Below, piece by piece: positions 42,506-50,979 of a DNA stretch of 64,000 bases. A program made the translations under genes and the position numbers. Location: the NCBI GenBank assembly GCA_016875535.1, contig VGPF01000006.1, positions 22,336 through 86,335 on the forward strand. The letters run 5' to 3'. The DNA comes from Chloroflexota bacterium. GTDB lineage: Bacteria; Chloroflexota; Dehalococcoidia; SHYB01. How positions within the stretch are numbered: position 1 is the stretch's first letter; the number at the start of each line of letters is the position of its first letter. Under the pieces are notes generated by a model, which saw only the letters and a list, made by a program, of their open reading frames with translations, was not told where the DNA came from and made no database searches.

Positions 42506-43600
42506 CTAATTCTTCACGCTGAATCCATAAAGCCTCGCTGCGTTCGTCACCAGGATCGCCCGCTTGTCCGCCTCGTTCGCCTGGGCGAAGAGCTTCGCGA
42601 TCACCTGCTGGGAGTTCGGCCACGTGCTGTCCCGGTGCGGGTAGTCGCTCGACCACATCAGGTTCGAGACGCCCACCAGGTTGCGGATGTAGACGCCCGA
42701 AAAATCCCGCATGAACGTCAGGTAGACGCTCTGCTTGAAGCAATCGCTGGGGCTCTTCCCCGTGCCGATGAGCGCATGCTTCATATAGGCCTGCCGGTGG
42801 ACGTTCCCGCCGATATAGTCCATCCGCTCCATCAGATACGGGGCCCATCCGGCATCGTTCTCCGCCGAGACAATCTTGAGCTTGGGGAACCGGATAAAGA
42901 GCCCGCCGAAGATCATCGTCGCCAGCATCCGCTCGATGATCGTGTGGTGCAGCACCGATTCGATCTCCGAGGTCTGATTGATGGCCCGCTGGTTGGAGAG
43001 GACGTGCATGCTCACCGGCATCTCCATCTCCTGCGCCGCCGCCCAGAACGGGTCCAGCGTCTTCCCGCCGAAGATGCTCGATTCCGAAGGCTCCACCGTG
43101 ATCATCACCCCGGCCAGGCCGACTTTCTTCGCCTCGCGCAGCTCCTTCGCGGCCCGGTCGGCATCGGCCAGGTCCACCATCGCCAGGGCCTTCAGCCGGT
43201 CGGGAAAGGCCTTGCAGAAATCGCCCATCCACCGGTTATACGCGTTGAAGCATGCCGTCTTCAGCTCCGGGTCGCTCATCGCGTACATGCGCAAGCCCAC
43301 CGAGGGGTAGATCACATCGGCGTCAATGCCGTCCTTCGCCAAGTCATCCAAACGCGCCTTCGGCTGGTACCCGCCTTTGTAGACTCCGGCCCATGTCTTG
43401 TCCTTCACCTCGCCCATGCCGGCCTGGCAATAGCCGTAGGGAGGCCCAATCCTGTTCCCTTCAACAATAAAGTAGTCAACACCCTCGATCCGCTCGAGGT
43501 GCGGCGCGCGGCTCTTATAGGCAGGCGCGATATAGTCGGTCCATAGATTGGGCGGTTCCACGATGTGGGAATCGGCGGAAATAACGCGGAAATTGGTCAT
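42506..43600 (-). CDS. Amidohydrolase-2 family protein 2
   Basis: About 364 residues; the ATG at 43600 follows GGAGG. FRVISADSHIVEPPNLWTDYI and NLMWSSDYPHRDSTWPNSQQ match the same blocks as the paralogue at 37905 (DSH-VEPP-LW; LMW--DYPH---TWP). The two are close paralogues, probably from an expansion common in this lineage. Members hydrolyse or decarboxylate cyclic and aromatic substrates in a metal-dependent TIM barrel. It is divergent from the alpha/beta hydrolase gene at 43677. Confidence 0.88.
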   Translation of the reverse strand: MTNFRVISADSHIVEPPNLWTDYIAPAYKSRAPHLERIEGVDYFIVEGNRIGPPYGYCQAGMGEVKDKTWAGVYKGGYQPKARLDDLAKDGIDADVIYPSVGLRMYAMSDPELKTACFNAYNRWMGDFCKAFPDRLKALAMVDLADADRAAKELREAKKVGLAGVMITVEPSESSIFGGKTLDPFWAAAQEMEMPVSMHVLSNQRAINQTSEIESVLHHTIIERMLATMIFGGLFIRFPKLKIVSAENDAGWAPYLMERMDYIGGNVHRQAYMKHALIGTGKSPSDCFKQSVYLTFMRDFSGVYIRNLVGVSNLMWSSDYPHRDSTWPNSQQVIAKLFAQANEADKRAILVTNAARLYGFSVKN

Positions 43601-43676
43601 GGGAGCCTCCAACTCATACAATTGCCTTGCCGGGAGTCATGGTAACACAGGAAACAAGCTGCATGAGGACCCCCCG

Positions 43677-44555
43677 ATGCACTCCCAAATAGACCGCACA
43701 GCCATCTGGCTCTCAGCCAGGCTTGCCCCTCATTTCTTCACGGATAGCCTCGATTCTCCTTCGTTCGCCGATCAGCTTCACGAAGTCCGCCTCACCGTCC
43801 CCGACCTCGATGGCCCAGGCGATTACCCGGTCAAGGCCAGCTCCCACATCGGCGATCTGAACGCCCTCATCCGCATCGCCCAGTGGCGCGGCGCGAAACC
43901 CACCCTCATTTACCACCACGGCACCGCGGAAAAACCCTTCGACGCAAGCTTCCGGCGCATCTTTCCCCAGGTAAAAGATGTGGACGCCAACCTCATCGTC
44001 GTCCGCGCGCCATACCATGAAGAGCCCAAGCGCTTCACAAACAAGATGAGGCGAGTGGCGAACTACCTGGCGATGATGGCCGTCGGCGTCCGGGCCATCG
44101 AACACGTCGTGAACGTCGCCCGGAGCCGGGGAGCGACGAAGGTCATCATAGCCGGGGCGAGCTTAGGGGGCGCCATCACCAATCGCCATCACATCCACTG
44201 CAACACCGCCGATGCCTATTGCCCCATGCTCGCCAGCCCCCTGATGGGCGATGTCTTTTTGGAAAGCGCCTACGCCATGAAGGTCGGCAAACGCGCCAAG
44301 GCCGACCCCGACCGCATCCGCTCCCTCTTCAACTTCCACCGCGAATGGGCCTCAGTCCCGGATAAGAACGTCTTCCCTCTGCTCGCCAAGCACGATGCCG
44401 TGATCCCCTACGCCCATCACCGCGCCGCTTATGGCAGGCTGACGGTTGCCACTATCCCCAAAGGCCACATCACCGCCATGCTCTCGGGGAAGCTTATGCG
44501 CGACCACCTCGCCAAACAGATGAGCGCCGCCATTGCCGGACCACGTCCCGGATAG
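43677..44555 (+). CDS. Alpha/beta hydrolase-fold protein
   Basis: A 292-residue protein. TLIYHHGTAEKPF gives the HG oxyanion region and VIIAGASLGGAITN the nucleophile elbow (G-x-S-x-G with Ser). NVFPLLAKHDAVIPYAHH supplies the likely Asp and PKGHITAML the likely His. The start ATG at 43677 has AGGA upstream. No secretion signal. The active-site layout is complete, so it is probably an active esterase or lipase-like enzyme with unknown substrate. Confidence 0.78.
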   Translation: MHSQIDRTAIWLSARLAPHFFTDSLDSPSFADQLHEVRLTVPDLDGPGDYPVKASSHIGDLNALIRIAQWRGAKPTLIYHHGTAEKPFDASFRRIFPQVKDVDANLIVVRAPYHEEPKRFTNKMRRVANYLAMMAVGVRAIEHVVNVARSRGATKVIIAGASLGGAITNRHHIHCNTADAYCPMLASPLMGDVFLESAYAMKVGKRAKADPDRIRSLFNFHREWASVPDKNVFPLLAKHDAVIPYAHHRAAYGRLTVATIPKGHITAMLSGKLMRDHLAKQMSAAIAGPRPG

Positions 44556-44560
44556 GCCTG

Positions 44561-45142
44561 CTATTTCTGCGACGCCTCGATGATTGAATCCACCACGCCC
44601 AGCACATCGCCGATGTTCAGATTCACCGCGTAGATCGTGTACGTCACGCCTTGGTCGTTCCACCAGACCTGTGAACCCGGTATTGCCGCATTCGTCCCAG
44701 GCCTCTTTGCGATGTCCGATATCTGCCGGAACTCAACCGTCACCCCGCGGAAGATCTGTCCCCTGCGCAGGGGGTCCGGCCTCAGGTGCAGCGCATCGTA
44801 CGATTTGTCAGACTGGCTGATCTCCAAAAGCCGGAAATCCAGCCCGGAATAGGCCACTGAAAACTCGTAGTGCCGGCCGTCCTCAACGAGTCGCAGCTCA
44901 GGGTTCCTCACCTTGAAAAGCGGCGCAGAGGCCACGGAGGCGGGGATCTTCGTGGGCAGGGTCAGCTTGAACGGCACGAGGCGTTGCGCCGTCGCGAAGT
45001 CCTTGACCAGCACTTCGGCGTTCAGGGGAGGCGGCGTCGGATTCTTCTCGAACTTCGGCCCTACACTCTTCTTTTCGCCGCAGGCTGTCACGGCAAGCGC
45101 AACAACAAGCACAAGCGCTGTGAACAAGATGCAATTCTTCAT
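44561..45142 (-). CDS. Lipoprotein with DUF4367-like domain
   Basis: A 193-residue precursor with signal and lipobox (ALVLVVALAVTAC, Cys about 21), then a charged/proline linker. The remainder (VPFKLTLPTKIPASVASAPLF, YEFSVAYSGLDFRLLEISQS, VWWNDQGVTYTIYAVNLNIGDVLGVVDSI) resembles the DUF4367 domain seen in anti-sigma-linked surface lipoproteins, in particular the W--NG--Y-I----L----L--I--S-- ending. Probably on the outer face of the membrane. Convergent with the hydrolase gene with a 5-bp gap. Confidence 0.75.
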   Translation of the reverse strand: MKNCILFTALVLVVALAVTACGEKKSVGPKFEKNPTPPPLNAEVLVKDFATAQRLVPFKLTLPTKIPASVASAPLFKVRNPELRLVEDGRHYEFSVAYSGLDFRLLEISQSDKSYDALHLRPDPLRRGQIFRGVTVEFRQISDIAKRPGTNAAIPGSQVWWNDQGVTYTIYAVNLNIGDVLGVVDSIIEASQK

Positions 45143-46051
45143 ATCGTTGTGTCTATTCTTTCAGGGCAAAGGTTCTTGCCATCCAGAATAGGCAAAAGCC
45201 GCCCGTTCCTCAAGAGCGTATAGCGCCGATAGTCTCAGCCGCACGTGATACAGGCGGATGCAGGGGCAGCCCGAGTCTTCTCCCTTCCATTCCGCATCCG
45301 CACATTCAGTGCCCCCTGTGGGTACTTCCGTGTCCGAAACCCTGCTCCTCTCTCCATCTGCACTCTCTGTCCTTTCTGAAAGGCTCTCGGACTATGTGTG
45401 TCCTCACCCTCATTCCTATGAGTCCGGACCGCATGTTGCATCGGGGCCGCACCAGAGCGGACAAATCTCCCCATCCTGCCTCTGTGCTCTCTGTGCCCTC
45501 GGTGGATCAACCCTCTTCCTCCTCCTTCCTCCATTCCTTCTCCCTAATCTTCTTCATCTGTGGGTAGCTTCTCTTGTCCTCTCCCCACTTGACGTTAGTA
45601 CTTATCATTGAAGTAGAGGAACGTATGGCGATACACCCTCAGCCTATGCCACAAAGTTCTGCAGAGCGGCCCCGTTGCGGGACGCCGCGCCGAATGGTAC
45701 CCGGCGCTCAGCCACCGCATCGCACTCGCACTTGGCCTAGGCCCACGCGACGAAGGAAGATCGTACGATCTGTCCGTCTTGGACGACTCACAAGCGGGCG
45801 TGACCGGCTGACCCATGTCGCCGAGGGCACTGTGGGGAAGTCGCGAGACCGCTATCGCGATGCCCTGTCCCGGCCTTCCGGGAACGTTAAACGCCCGCAC
45901 CTTTGCTGGACGCGTCCACCCATGGCACACCGTCGGGCCCTCTGCAGCACAAACTTCCCCACGATCGCCGTAGTCCAAAAGACACAGCCCTTAGAGAAAG
46001 AGAGGTCTCCACAAAGACAAACATCTTGAGGAAAACCGGATCGCTTCCCTG
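45143..46051. other. 909-bp stretch without a convincing gene, at a GC-skew switch
   Basis: No start-to-stop frame here looks like a protein. 45361-45460 contains degenerate versions of the composite repeat (CTCTCGG..., GAGTCCGGACCGC). On the plus strand near 45653-45806 one short frame (GRRAEWYPALSHRIALALGL...SYDLSVLDDSQAGV) recalls an HD-domain remnant. Palindromes GATCGTACGATC and TCGCGA...TCGCGA occur. No DnaA boxes (TTATCCACA type) or AT-rich unwinding region were found by eye. Confidence 0.5.
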
Positions 46052-47317
46052 CTAAGCAGCCGGGGGCTGCTCGGGGACGGGGGCGAGGCGCTTGACGCGG
46101 ACCTTGCGGATGCGGCGGCCTGCGGTGGAGACGACCTCCACCTGGACGCCTTCGGCGTGGACGCGGTCTCCGGGCTTGGCGAGACGGCCGAGGTGGTGGA
46201 GGACAAAGCCGCCGATGGTCCCGTAGTTCTCGCCCTTGAGGCTTGTCTCCAGGTTGTCGTTCACCTCATAGATGGAGACCTGGCCATCGAAGACGGCCTC
46301 GCCGTCCTTGACCATGGAGACTTCGCTATCAGCCTCGGGGGCGATATCGCCGACGATCTCCTGGACGAGGTCGGTGAGGGTGACGAGACCTTCGACGCCG
46401 CCGTACTCATCCACGACGACGGCCATGTGAACACGCTTGACGAGGAAGTCGCGCAGGAGATCGCGGGCCTTCTTGAACTCGGGGACAAAGAGGACGGGCT
46501 TGGCGAGGTCCTTTATCGCGGGCTTCTGCCCGGTGTGGGCGGCTTTGAGGACATCGCCATAGTGGATGATGCCGACGATGTTATCCAGGGATTCATGATA
46601 GACGGGGACGCGCTTACGGCCCCGCTCCGTCATAAGCTTGATGACATCATCGAAACTTTCGTCGTCGCCCACGGCCTCCATGTCAGGGCGAGGGGTCATG
46701 ACCTCGCGAACGGAGGTGTCCTTCAACTCCATCACCGCGCCGATCATCTCCTGCTCCGCCTCATCGGGCACGGCAGGCCTGTCCGGGCTGGAGACGATCT
46801 CCTGCATCTCGCGAACCTCCTCCAGCGGCTTCTCCACCTCATCGCCGTCCTCCAGGGAGTGGGAGAAGGCGGCCTCCGAGCTCAGGGGCGTGAGGCGCGT
46901 GACGGGGCGCGTGATTTTCCGCAGGACGGCCAACGGAATAGCGATGCCGTGGAAGTAGCGTTCCGGGTCTTTGGCGGCGATGAGTCGGACCTGGCCTTCC
47001 ACGAAGAACTGGAGGATGCTGACGGCCAGGGCGGCGATCAGGATGGCCCACCAGAGGCCATCGGAGATCTCATGGGCAAGGAGGATGGCGGAGGAGATGG
47101 CGGCCACCAGGGCGACCATGCGAACGACGACGAGGGAGGAGCGGTACTGGCCGATCTGGGCTTCGAACTCGAGGCCGGCCTCGCGGTCAGTGGAGAAGAG
47201 GTGCCAGAGACGCGCGCGGCGGATGCCGGTGAGGGCCGTGGTTGCGCCGGATGAGATGCCGAGGATGGCCAGGCCGGCGATGAGGATGAGTATTTCGGCG
47301 GCATTGCCGGGCGACAT
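46052..47317 (-). CDS. CNNM/CorC-family membrane protein with CBS pair
   Basis: A 421-residue protein with three or four N-terminal hydrophobic segments (LILIAGLAILGISSGATTALTG; VRMVALVAAISSAILLA; GLWWAILIAALAVSIL), then two CBS domains (VREVMTPRPDMEAVGDDES and IKDLAKPVLFVPEFKKARDLL with VVDEYGGVEGLVTLTDLVQEIVGDI) and a CorC/HlyC-type C-terminal domain. Such proteins are linked to Mg2+/Co2+ efflux or cation homeostasis; CBS domains bind adenine nucleotides. Its ATG lies 1 bp after the glmU stop, so the two are co-transcribed. Confidence 0.9.
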   Translation of the reverse strand: MSPGNAAEILILIAGLAILGISSGATTALTGIRRARLWHLFSTDREAGLEFEAQIGQYRSSLVVVRMVALVAAISSAILLAHEISDGLWWAILIAALAVSILQFFVEGQVRLIAAKDPERYFHGIAIPLAVLRKITRPVTRLTPLSSEAAFSHSLEDGDEVEKPLEEVREMQEIVSSPDRPAVPDEAEQEMIGAVMELKDTSVREVMTPRPDMEAVGDDESFDDVIKLMTERGRKRVPVYHESLDNIVGIIHYGDVLKAAHTGQKPAIKDLAKPVLFVPEFKKARDLLRDFLVKRVHMAVVVDEYGGVEGLVTLTDLVQEIVGDIAPEADSEVSMVKDGEAVFDGQVSIYEVNDNLETSLKGENYGTIGGFVLHHLGRLAKPGDRVHAEGVQVEVVSTAGRRIRKVRVKRLAPVPEQPPAA

Positions 47318-47318
47318 G

Positions 47319-48698
47319 CTACCGCCTCCCGGCCTTGGCGCGCTTCTCGGCTGGAGGGGATTTCACGAGGGGCCGCGCCGGGACGCCGACGACGGTGACG
47401 CGAGGAGGGACGTTCTTGGTGACAACCGCGCCCGCGCCGGTCTTGGAGCCTTTGCCCAGACGCACGGGGGCGACGAGCATGGTATCGCAGCCGACAAAGA
47501 CATCGTCTTCGATAACGGTCGGCAGTTTGTTCACGCCATCGTAGTTGCAGGTGATGGAGCCTGCGCCGATGTTCACGTTCTTCCCGACGGTGGCATCGCC
47601 CAGGTAGCTGACGTGGTGGGACTTCGTGCCCTTGCCCAGGCGGGACTTCTTGACTTCAACGTAGTTGCCCAGGTGGACGCCGCGCTCCAGGTGCGCGCCG
47701 CCGCGGACGCGGCTGAAGGGGCCGACGGAGATATCGGCCTCCAGGGTGGAAGACTCGATGGAGGAGGCGACGACAGCGCAACGATCGCCGATGGAGGCCT
47801 CGGCGAGCATGGCGCCGGGGCCGATGACGCAGTCCCGGCCGATGGAGGTGTTGCCCAGGATATAGCTATTGGGCTGTATCGTGGTGTCCCGGCCGATGGA
47901 GGCATCGGCATCTATGTAGACCGTGGCCGGGTCAACGAGTGTGACACCGGAGGACATCCACCTATCGCGGATGCGGCGCCGCATGGCGGCCTCGGCCTCG
48001 GCGAGGCGCTGTCGGGTGTCCACCCCCAGGGCTTCAGCGGCATCGGCAACGGGAGCGGTGATGGCGGGCCTGCGGTCCTTATAGGCCATGCCGATGAGGG
48101 AGGTGAGGTAGAACTCGCCGCTCCTGCTCTTGGGCACCTGCGCCAGAGCGGGCCAGAGCCATGCGGCGTCGAAGCAATAGTTGCCGACGTTGATCTCCTT
48201 GAGGAGCCCCAATCCCTCAGGGAGGTCGGCTTCTTCGATGATGTCCTGGACATCGCCTTTCGGGTCGCGGAAGACGCGGCCGAGGCCTGAGACGGGGCCG
48301 TGGGAAGAGGTGAGGAAGGCGATTGGGGCGCTCTTTTCCGCCTGGAGGGAGGCGAGACTGGTCAGGGTCGCGGGAGTGACGAGGGGGACATCGCCGTTGA
48401 GGACGAGGATGGAGGAGGCCTTCCCCTCGAGGAGCTTGCGCGCCTGGAGGAGGGCATGGCCGCTGCCGAGCTGGTCTTTCTGCACGACGAACTCGACGTC
48501 TTTGCCCAGGGAATCGCGCACCTGCTGAGCGCCGTGGCCGATGACGACGACGAGGCGCTTGACGCCGGCCGCTTTGGCCGCCGCAACGACGTGGGCGACC
48601 ATGGGCTTGCCGCAGATGCGGTGGAGGACTTTGGGCAGTTTGGAGTTCATCCGCTTGCCCTTGCCCGCCGCTAGGACAACAGCCGCGAGACCGGTCAT
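47319..48698 (-). CDS. glmU: Bifunctional GlcNAc-1-P uridyltransferase / GlcN-1-P acetyltransferase
   Basis: A 459-residue two-domain enzyme that makes UDP-GlcNAc for peptidoglycan. The N-terminal nucleotidyltransferase has LAAGKGKRMNSKLPKVLH, QLGSGHALLQA and VLNGDVPLV; the C-terminal left-handed beta-helix shows hexapeptide repeats (VIGPGAMLAEASIGDRC, SVGPFSRVRGGAHLERGVHLGNYVEVKKSRLGKGTKSHHVSYLGDATVGKNVNIGAGSITCNYDG) with the catalytic acetyltransferase residues. AAGGAG precedes the ATG. Confidence 0.96.
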   Translation of the reverse strand: MTGLAAVVLAAGKGKRMNSKLPKVLHRICGKPMVAHVVAAAKAAGVKRLVVVIGHGAQQVRDSLGKDVEFVVQKDQLGSGHALLQARKLLEGKASSILVLNGDVPLVTPATLTSLASLQAEKSAPIAFLTSSHGPVSGLGRVFRDPKGDVQDIIEEADLPEGLGLLKEINVGNYCFDAAWLWPALAQVPKSRSGEFYLTSLIGMAYKDRRPAITAPVADAAEALGVDTRQRLAEAEAAMRRRIRDRWMSSGVTLVDPATVYIDADASIGRDTTIQPNSYILGNTSIGRDCVIGPGAMLAEASIGDRCAVVASSIESSTLEADISVGPFSRVRGGAHLERGVHLGNYVEVKKSRLGKGTKSHHVSYLGDATVGKNVNIGAGSITCNYDGVNKLPTVIEDDVFVGCDTMLVAPVRLGKGSKTGAGAVVTKNVPPRVTVVGVPARPLVKSPPAEKRAKAGRR

Positions 48699-48720
48699 GA
48701 GGCTCCTTGGAAATCCGAGG

Positions 48721-48744
48721 GCGGCCTCGCCATGGCGAGGCCGC
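48721..48744. repeat. Perfect 24-bp GC palindrome upstream of glmU
   Basis: GCGGCCTCGCCA followed by its exact reverse complement, then TGTTTT on the plus strand. On the glmU strand it forms a hairpin in the 5' leader about 22 nt before the start codon. Confidence 0.6.
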
Positions 48745-48864
48745 TGTTTTAGGGGGAGAAAGCTCCTGTTGGTAGCGTAGGGCAGGGGGAGGGGGCTGTC
48801 AAATGAAGATGAGGGAGACCTCTCCCCCGATGCCGCATCGGGGTCTCGAAGACTCGACCTAGGT

Positions 48865-48935
48865 CCCTCTCGTTGCTCTAGGAAGAGCGCAGCTCATAAG
48901 AATGAGCACATGCTATCGGAATGGCTCTCCCGGAC
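48865..48935 (+). repeat. 71-bp direct repeat, left copy
   Basis: Matches 49150-49220 at 69 of 71 positions (G/A and T/C differences). Contains GAGCRCAGCTCATAAGAATG and ends CTCTCCCGGAC. Confidence 0.85.
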
Positions 48936-49149
48936 GAGCTCAGCTTCGCTAGATTCTGGGAGAGGGTAAGCCGCGTTGGGCGGCGATGGGGAAGGGGTTG
49001 CGGGGGCAACCGGGGGCAGGGAGTTAGAAAACCTCTCCCTTGGTCCCTCTCCTGCGAAGCGAGGGATAGGGGCCGCTGGGACAGCCCAGTCCGTTCCTAG
49101 GTTGCGGGGGCAACCGGGGGGAGAGGGGATTTCGGAGACCTCACCCTGG

Positions 49150-49220
49150 CCCTCTCGTTGCTCTAGGAAGAGCACAGCTCATAAGAATGAGCACATGCCA
49201 TCGGAATGGCTCTCCCGGAC
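49150..49220 (+). repeat. 71-bp direct repeat, right copy
   Basis: See the left copy at 48865-48935; followed by the palindrome GCTCCGATAAATCGGAGC where the left copy has a different insert. Confidence 0.85.
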
Positions 49221-49532
49221 GCTCCGATAAATCGGAGCTGGGAGAGGGTAGGGGCACGTGACGTGCCCGACGGGGAGGGCTGGCCTCTCCGATGTATCGG
49301 AGCCCTGCGGGAAGGCCAGCCCCTACCGGAGTGGAAGGTGGGTTGCGGGGGCAACCCCGGGGAAGGGGGATTGGAGAAGGGCGCGCGCCGCGTTCGCCCG
49401 ATGGCATCGGGCCGCCCCTACGGATGTGTGGGTTGTGCGACAACCCGGACGGGGTAGGCCCGTTCGTCGCGGTGATTGGACATCACCGCGCCTGAGGGCG
49501 ACAGGGGGCATGCAAGGAGGCACTAAGGAACA

Positions 49533-49561
49533 TTGACACAGTCCGACTAAAGTCATAGACT
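49533..49561 (+). promoter_or_regulatory. Promoter of the dnaJ-hspR-clp operon
   Basis: TTGACA at 49533-49538, a 17-bp spacer and TAGACT at 49556-49561, 31 bp before the dnaJ ATG. The actinobacterial HAIR box (CTTGAGT-N7-ACTCAAG) is not seen; GACTAAAGTC within the spacer is the only short inverted repeat. Confidence 0.65.
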
Positions 49562-49592
49562 ATAGGCAACGCACAGCCGGGCAGGGAAGCCG

Positions 49593-50537
49593 ATGGGCAA
49601 GCGGGAGTATTACGACATCCTGGGCGTTGCACAGAACGCCTCGCAGGAGGAGATCACGGACGCCTACCGCAAGCAGGCGCGGAAGCTGCACCCTGACTTG
49701 AATCCGGGGGATAAGACGGCGGAGGCGAAGTTCAAGAAGGTGAACGAGGCCCACGAGGTGCTCTCCGACCTGGAGAAGCGGGCGAAGTACGATCGGTACG
49801 GGGAGCACTGGAAGCGGGCCGACCAGTTCGCGGCCGCAGGAGTCCAGGATGACAGCGGCTTCAGCAATCTCGGGGGGCGACAGACGACATCGGGACGCCG
49901 GGGGCCGACGGCAGTCAATTTCGATTTCGGCAACGGAGGCGACGATGTCTTTGAGAGCATCTTCGGGTCGTTCTTCGGCGGAGCGCCGGGGGCGACGCGA
50001 GGCCAGCGGGTCTCATCGCGCGGGCAAGATGTGGAGGCGAATGCCGAGGTGACGCTGGAGGAGGCGTTCGCCGGGACGACGCGGGTGCTGCAGCTGGCGG
50101 GAGCACAGGGCAGGACGCGGCGGCTGGAGGTGCGCATCCCGCCGGGCGTGCGCACCGGGTCGCGGGTGCGGATCGCGGGCGAAGGCGGCCAGGGAGGCAC
50201 ATCGCCCGGCGACCTGTACATCACCATCACCGTCCGCCCGCACTACGCCTTCGAGCGCAAAGGCGACGACCTCTACGTGGACGCCGCCGTCTCCGTGGCC
50301 GATGCGGTGCTGGGCGGCGAGGTAAAGGTGCCGACGCTGAAGGGGACGATGCTGGCGCTGACGATTCCAGCGGAGGCACAGAACGGGCGCGTCTTCCGCC
50401 TGGCGGGCCAGGGGATGCCGAAGCTGAACTCCAACGACCGGGGCGACCTGTACGCCAAGATCAAGGTCATCCTGCCGACAAACCTTTCCGAGCGCGAGCG
50501 CGAGATATTCCGAGAGCTCAAGCGGCTGCGCGGGTAA
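49593..50537 (+). CDS. cbpA: DnaJ/CbpA-type co-chaperone without zinc finger
   Basis: A 314-residue J-domain protein: YYDILGVAQNASQEEITDAYRK, HPD at 33-35, then KFKKVNEAHEVLSDLEKRAKYDRYG. A G/F-type linker (about 75-145) leads into two C-terminal substrate-binding beta domains (RTRRLEVRIPPGVRTGSRVRIAGEG and DLYVDAAVSVADAVLGGEVKVPTLKG). The CxxCxGxG zinc-finger repeats of DnaJ are absent, so it is CbpA-like. It stimulates DnaK ATPase. It heads an operon with hspR and clp. Confidence 0.93.
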   Translation: MGKREYYDILGVAQNASQEEITDAYRKQARKLHPDLNPGDKTAEAKFKKVNEAHEVLSDLEKRAKYDRYGEHWKRADQFAAAGVQDDSGFSNLGGRQTTSGRRGPTAVNFDFGNGGDDVFESIFGSFFGGAPGATRGQRVSSRGQDVEANAEVTLEEAFAGTTRVLQLAGAQGRTRRLEVRIPPGVRTGSRVRIAGEGGQGGTSPGDLYITITVRPHYAFERKGDDLYVDAAVSVADAVLGGEVKVPTLKGTMLALTIPAEAQNGRVFRLAGQGMPKLNSNDRGDLYAKIKVILPTNLSEREREIFRELKRLRG

Positions 50538-50542
50538 CGGCG

Positions 50543-50941
50543 ATGCGAGAGAAGATCACGAAAGAGACTCCCTGCTTCACCATGGGCGTCGCGGCCCGAA
50601 TGGTGGGGCTGCACGCCCAGACGCTGCGCTATTACGAGCGTGCGGGGCTTGTGCAGCCGACGCGGACCAGCGGGAACAAACGTCTTTATTCGAAGCGGGA
50701 CATCGAACGGCTCATCAAGATACGGCGGCTGACGCAGGAGATGGGGATGAGCCTGACGGGAGCAGAGGCGATGCTGCGGATGGCGGGGAAGCTGGCGCAG
50801 ATGGAGGAGCGGATGGGCGCGCTGCTGCAGGAGTTGCAGGGCGGAAGCGGCACGCCTGAAATCATAGATGTCACGCCGGTGGGGAAGGCCACACGGCAGA
50901 GGAACGAATCACGCAAGGCACGAGCGGCATCTAACGCATAA
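50543..50941 (+). CDS. hspR: MerR-family heat-shock regulator, HspR-like
   Basis: A 132-residue protein, 5 bp after cbpA. The MerR helix-turn-helix reads FTMGVAARMVGLHAQTLRYYERAGLVQPTRTSGNKRLYSKRDIERLIKIRRL, followed by a coiled-coil helix (LAQMEERMGALLQELQGG). HspR represses dnaK-type heat-shock operons; the sandwiching by cbpA and clp supports this. Its own operator is not obvious upstream of the operon, where the spacer has only a short GACT-AA-AGTC. Confidence 0.9.
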   Translation: MREKITKETPCFTMGVAARMVGLHAQTLRYYERAGLVQPTRTSGNKRLYSKRDIERLIKIRRLTQEMGMSLTGAEAMLRMAGKLAQMEERMGALLQELQGGSGTPEIIDVTPVGKATRQRNESRKARAASNA

Positions 50942-50979
50942 CCGCCTCGGAGCGGAGGCGCAGAAGCAGAGGCACCGAC

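Larger units (their letters stand above)
48829..49510. repeat. Mosaic palindromic repeat cluster (intergenic, 0.7 kb)
   Basis: No gene is supported between 48699 and 49592. The stretch is made of repeat modules: two 71-bp near-identical direct copies (48865-48935 and 49150-49220), GGTTGCGGGGGCAACC hairpins at about 48998, 49102 and 49333, GGGCACGTGACGTGCCC, GCTCCGATAAATCGGAGC, and a 49248-49510 block that is the reverse complement of much of 37642-37908. Peptides translated from it are spurious. Confidence 0.75.

Noticed and set aside
45574..46029. Overlapping open frames of 127-151 codons on both strands
   Set aside because: Highly basic or low-complexity, no ribosome site, no family pattern; only a short HD-like fragment in a third frame looked coding.
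45143..46051. Confident oriC call
   Set aside because: The skew change fits, but there are no DnaA boxes, no AT-rich region and no dnaA or dnaN; reported only as a finding.
48721..48750. Intrinsic terminator on the plus strand
   Set aside because: The palindrome is followed by TGTTTT, but no plus-strand gene ends nearby; kept as a palindrome in the glmU leader.
49500..49592. HAIR operator for HspR
   Set aside because: No CTTGAGT-N7-ACTCAAG or close variant is present upstream of cbpA.
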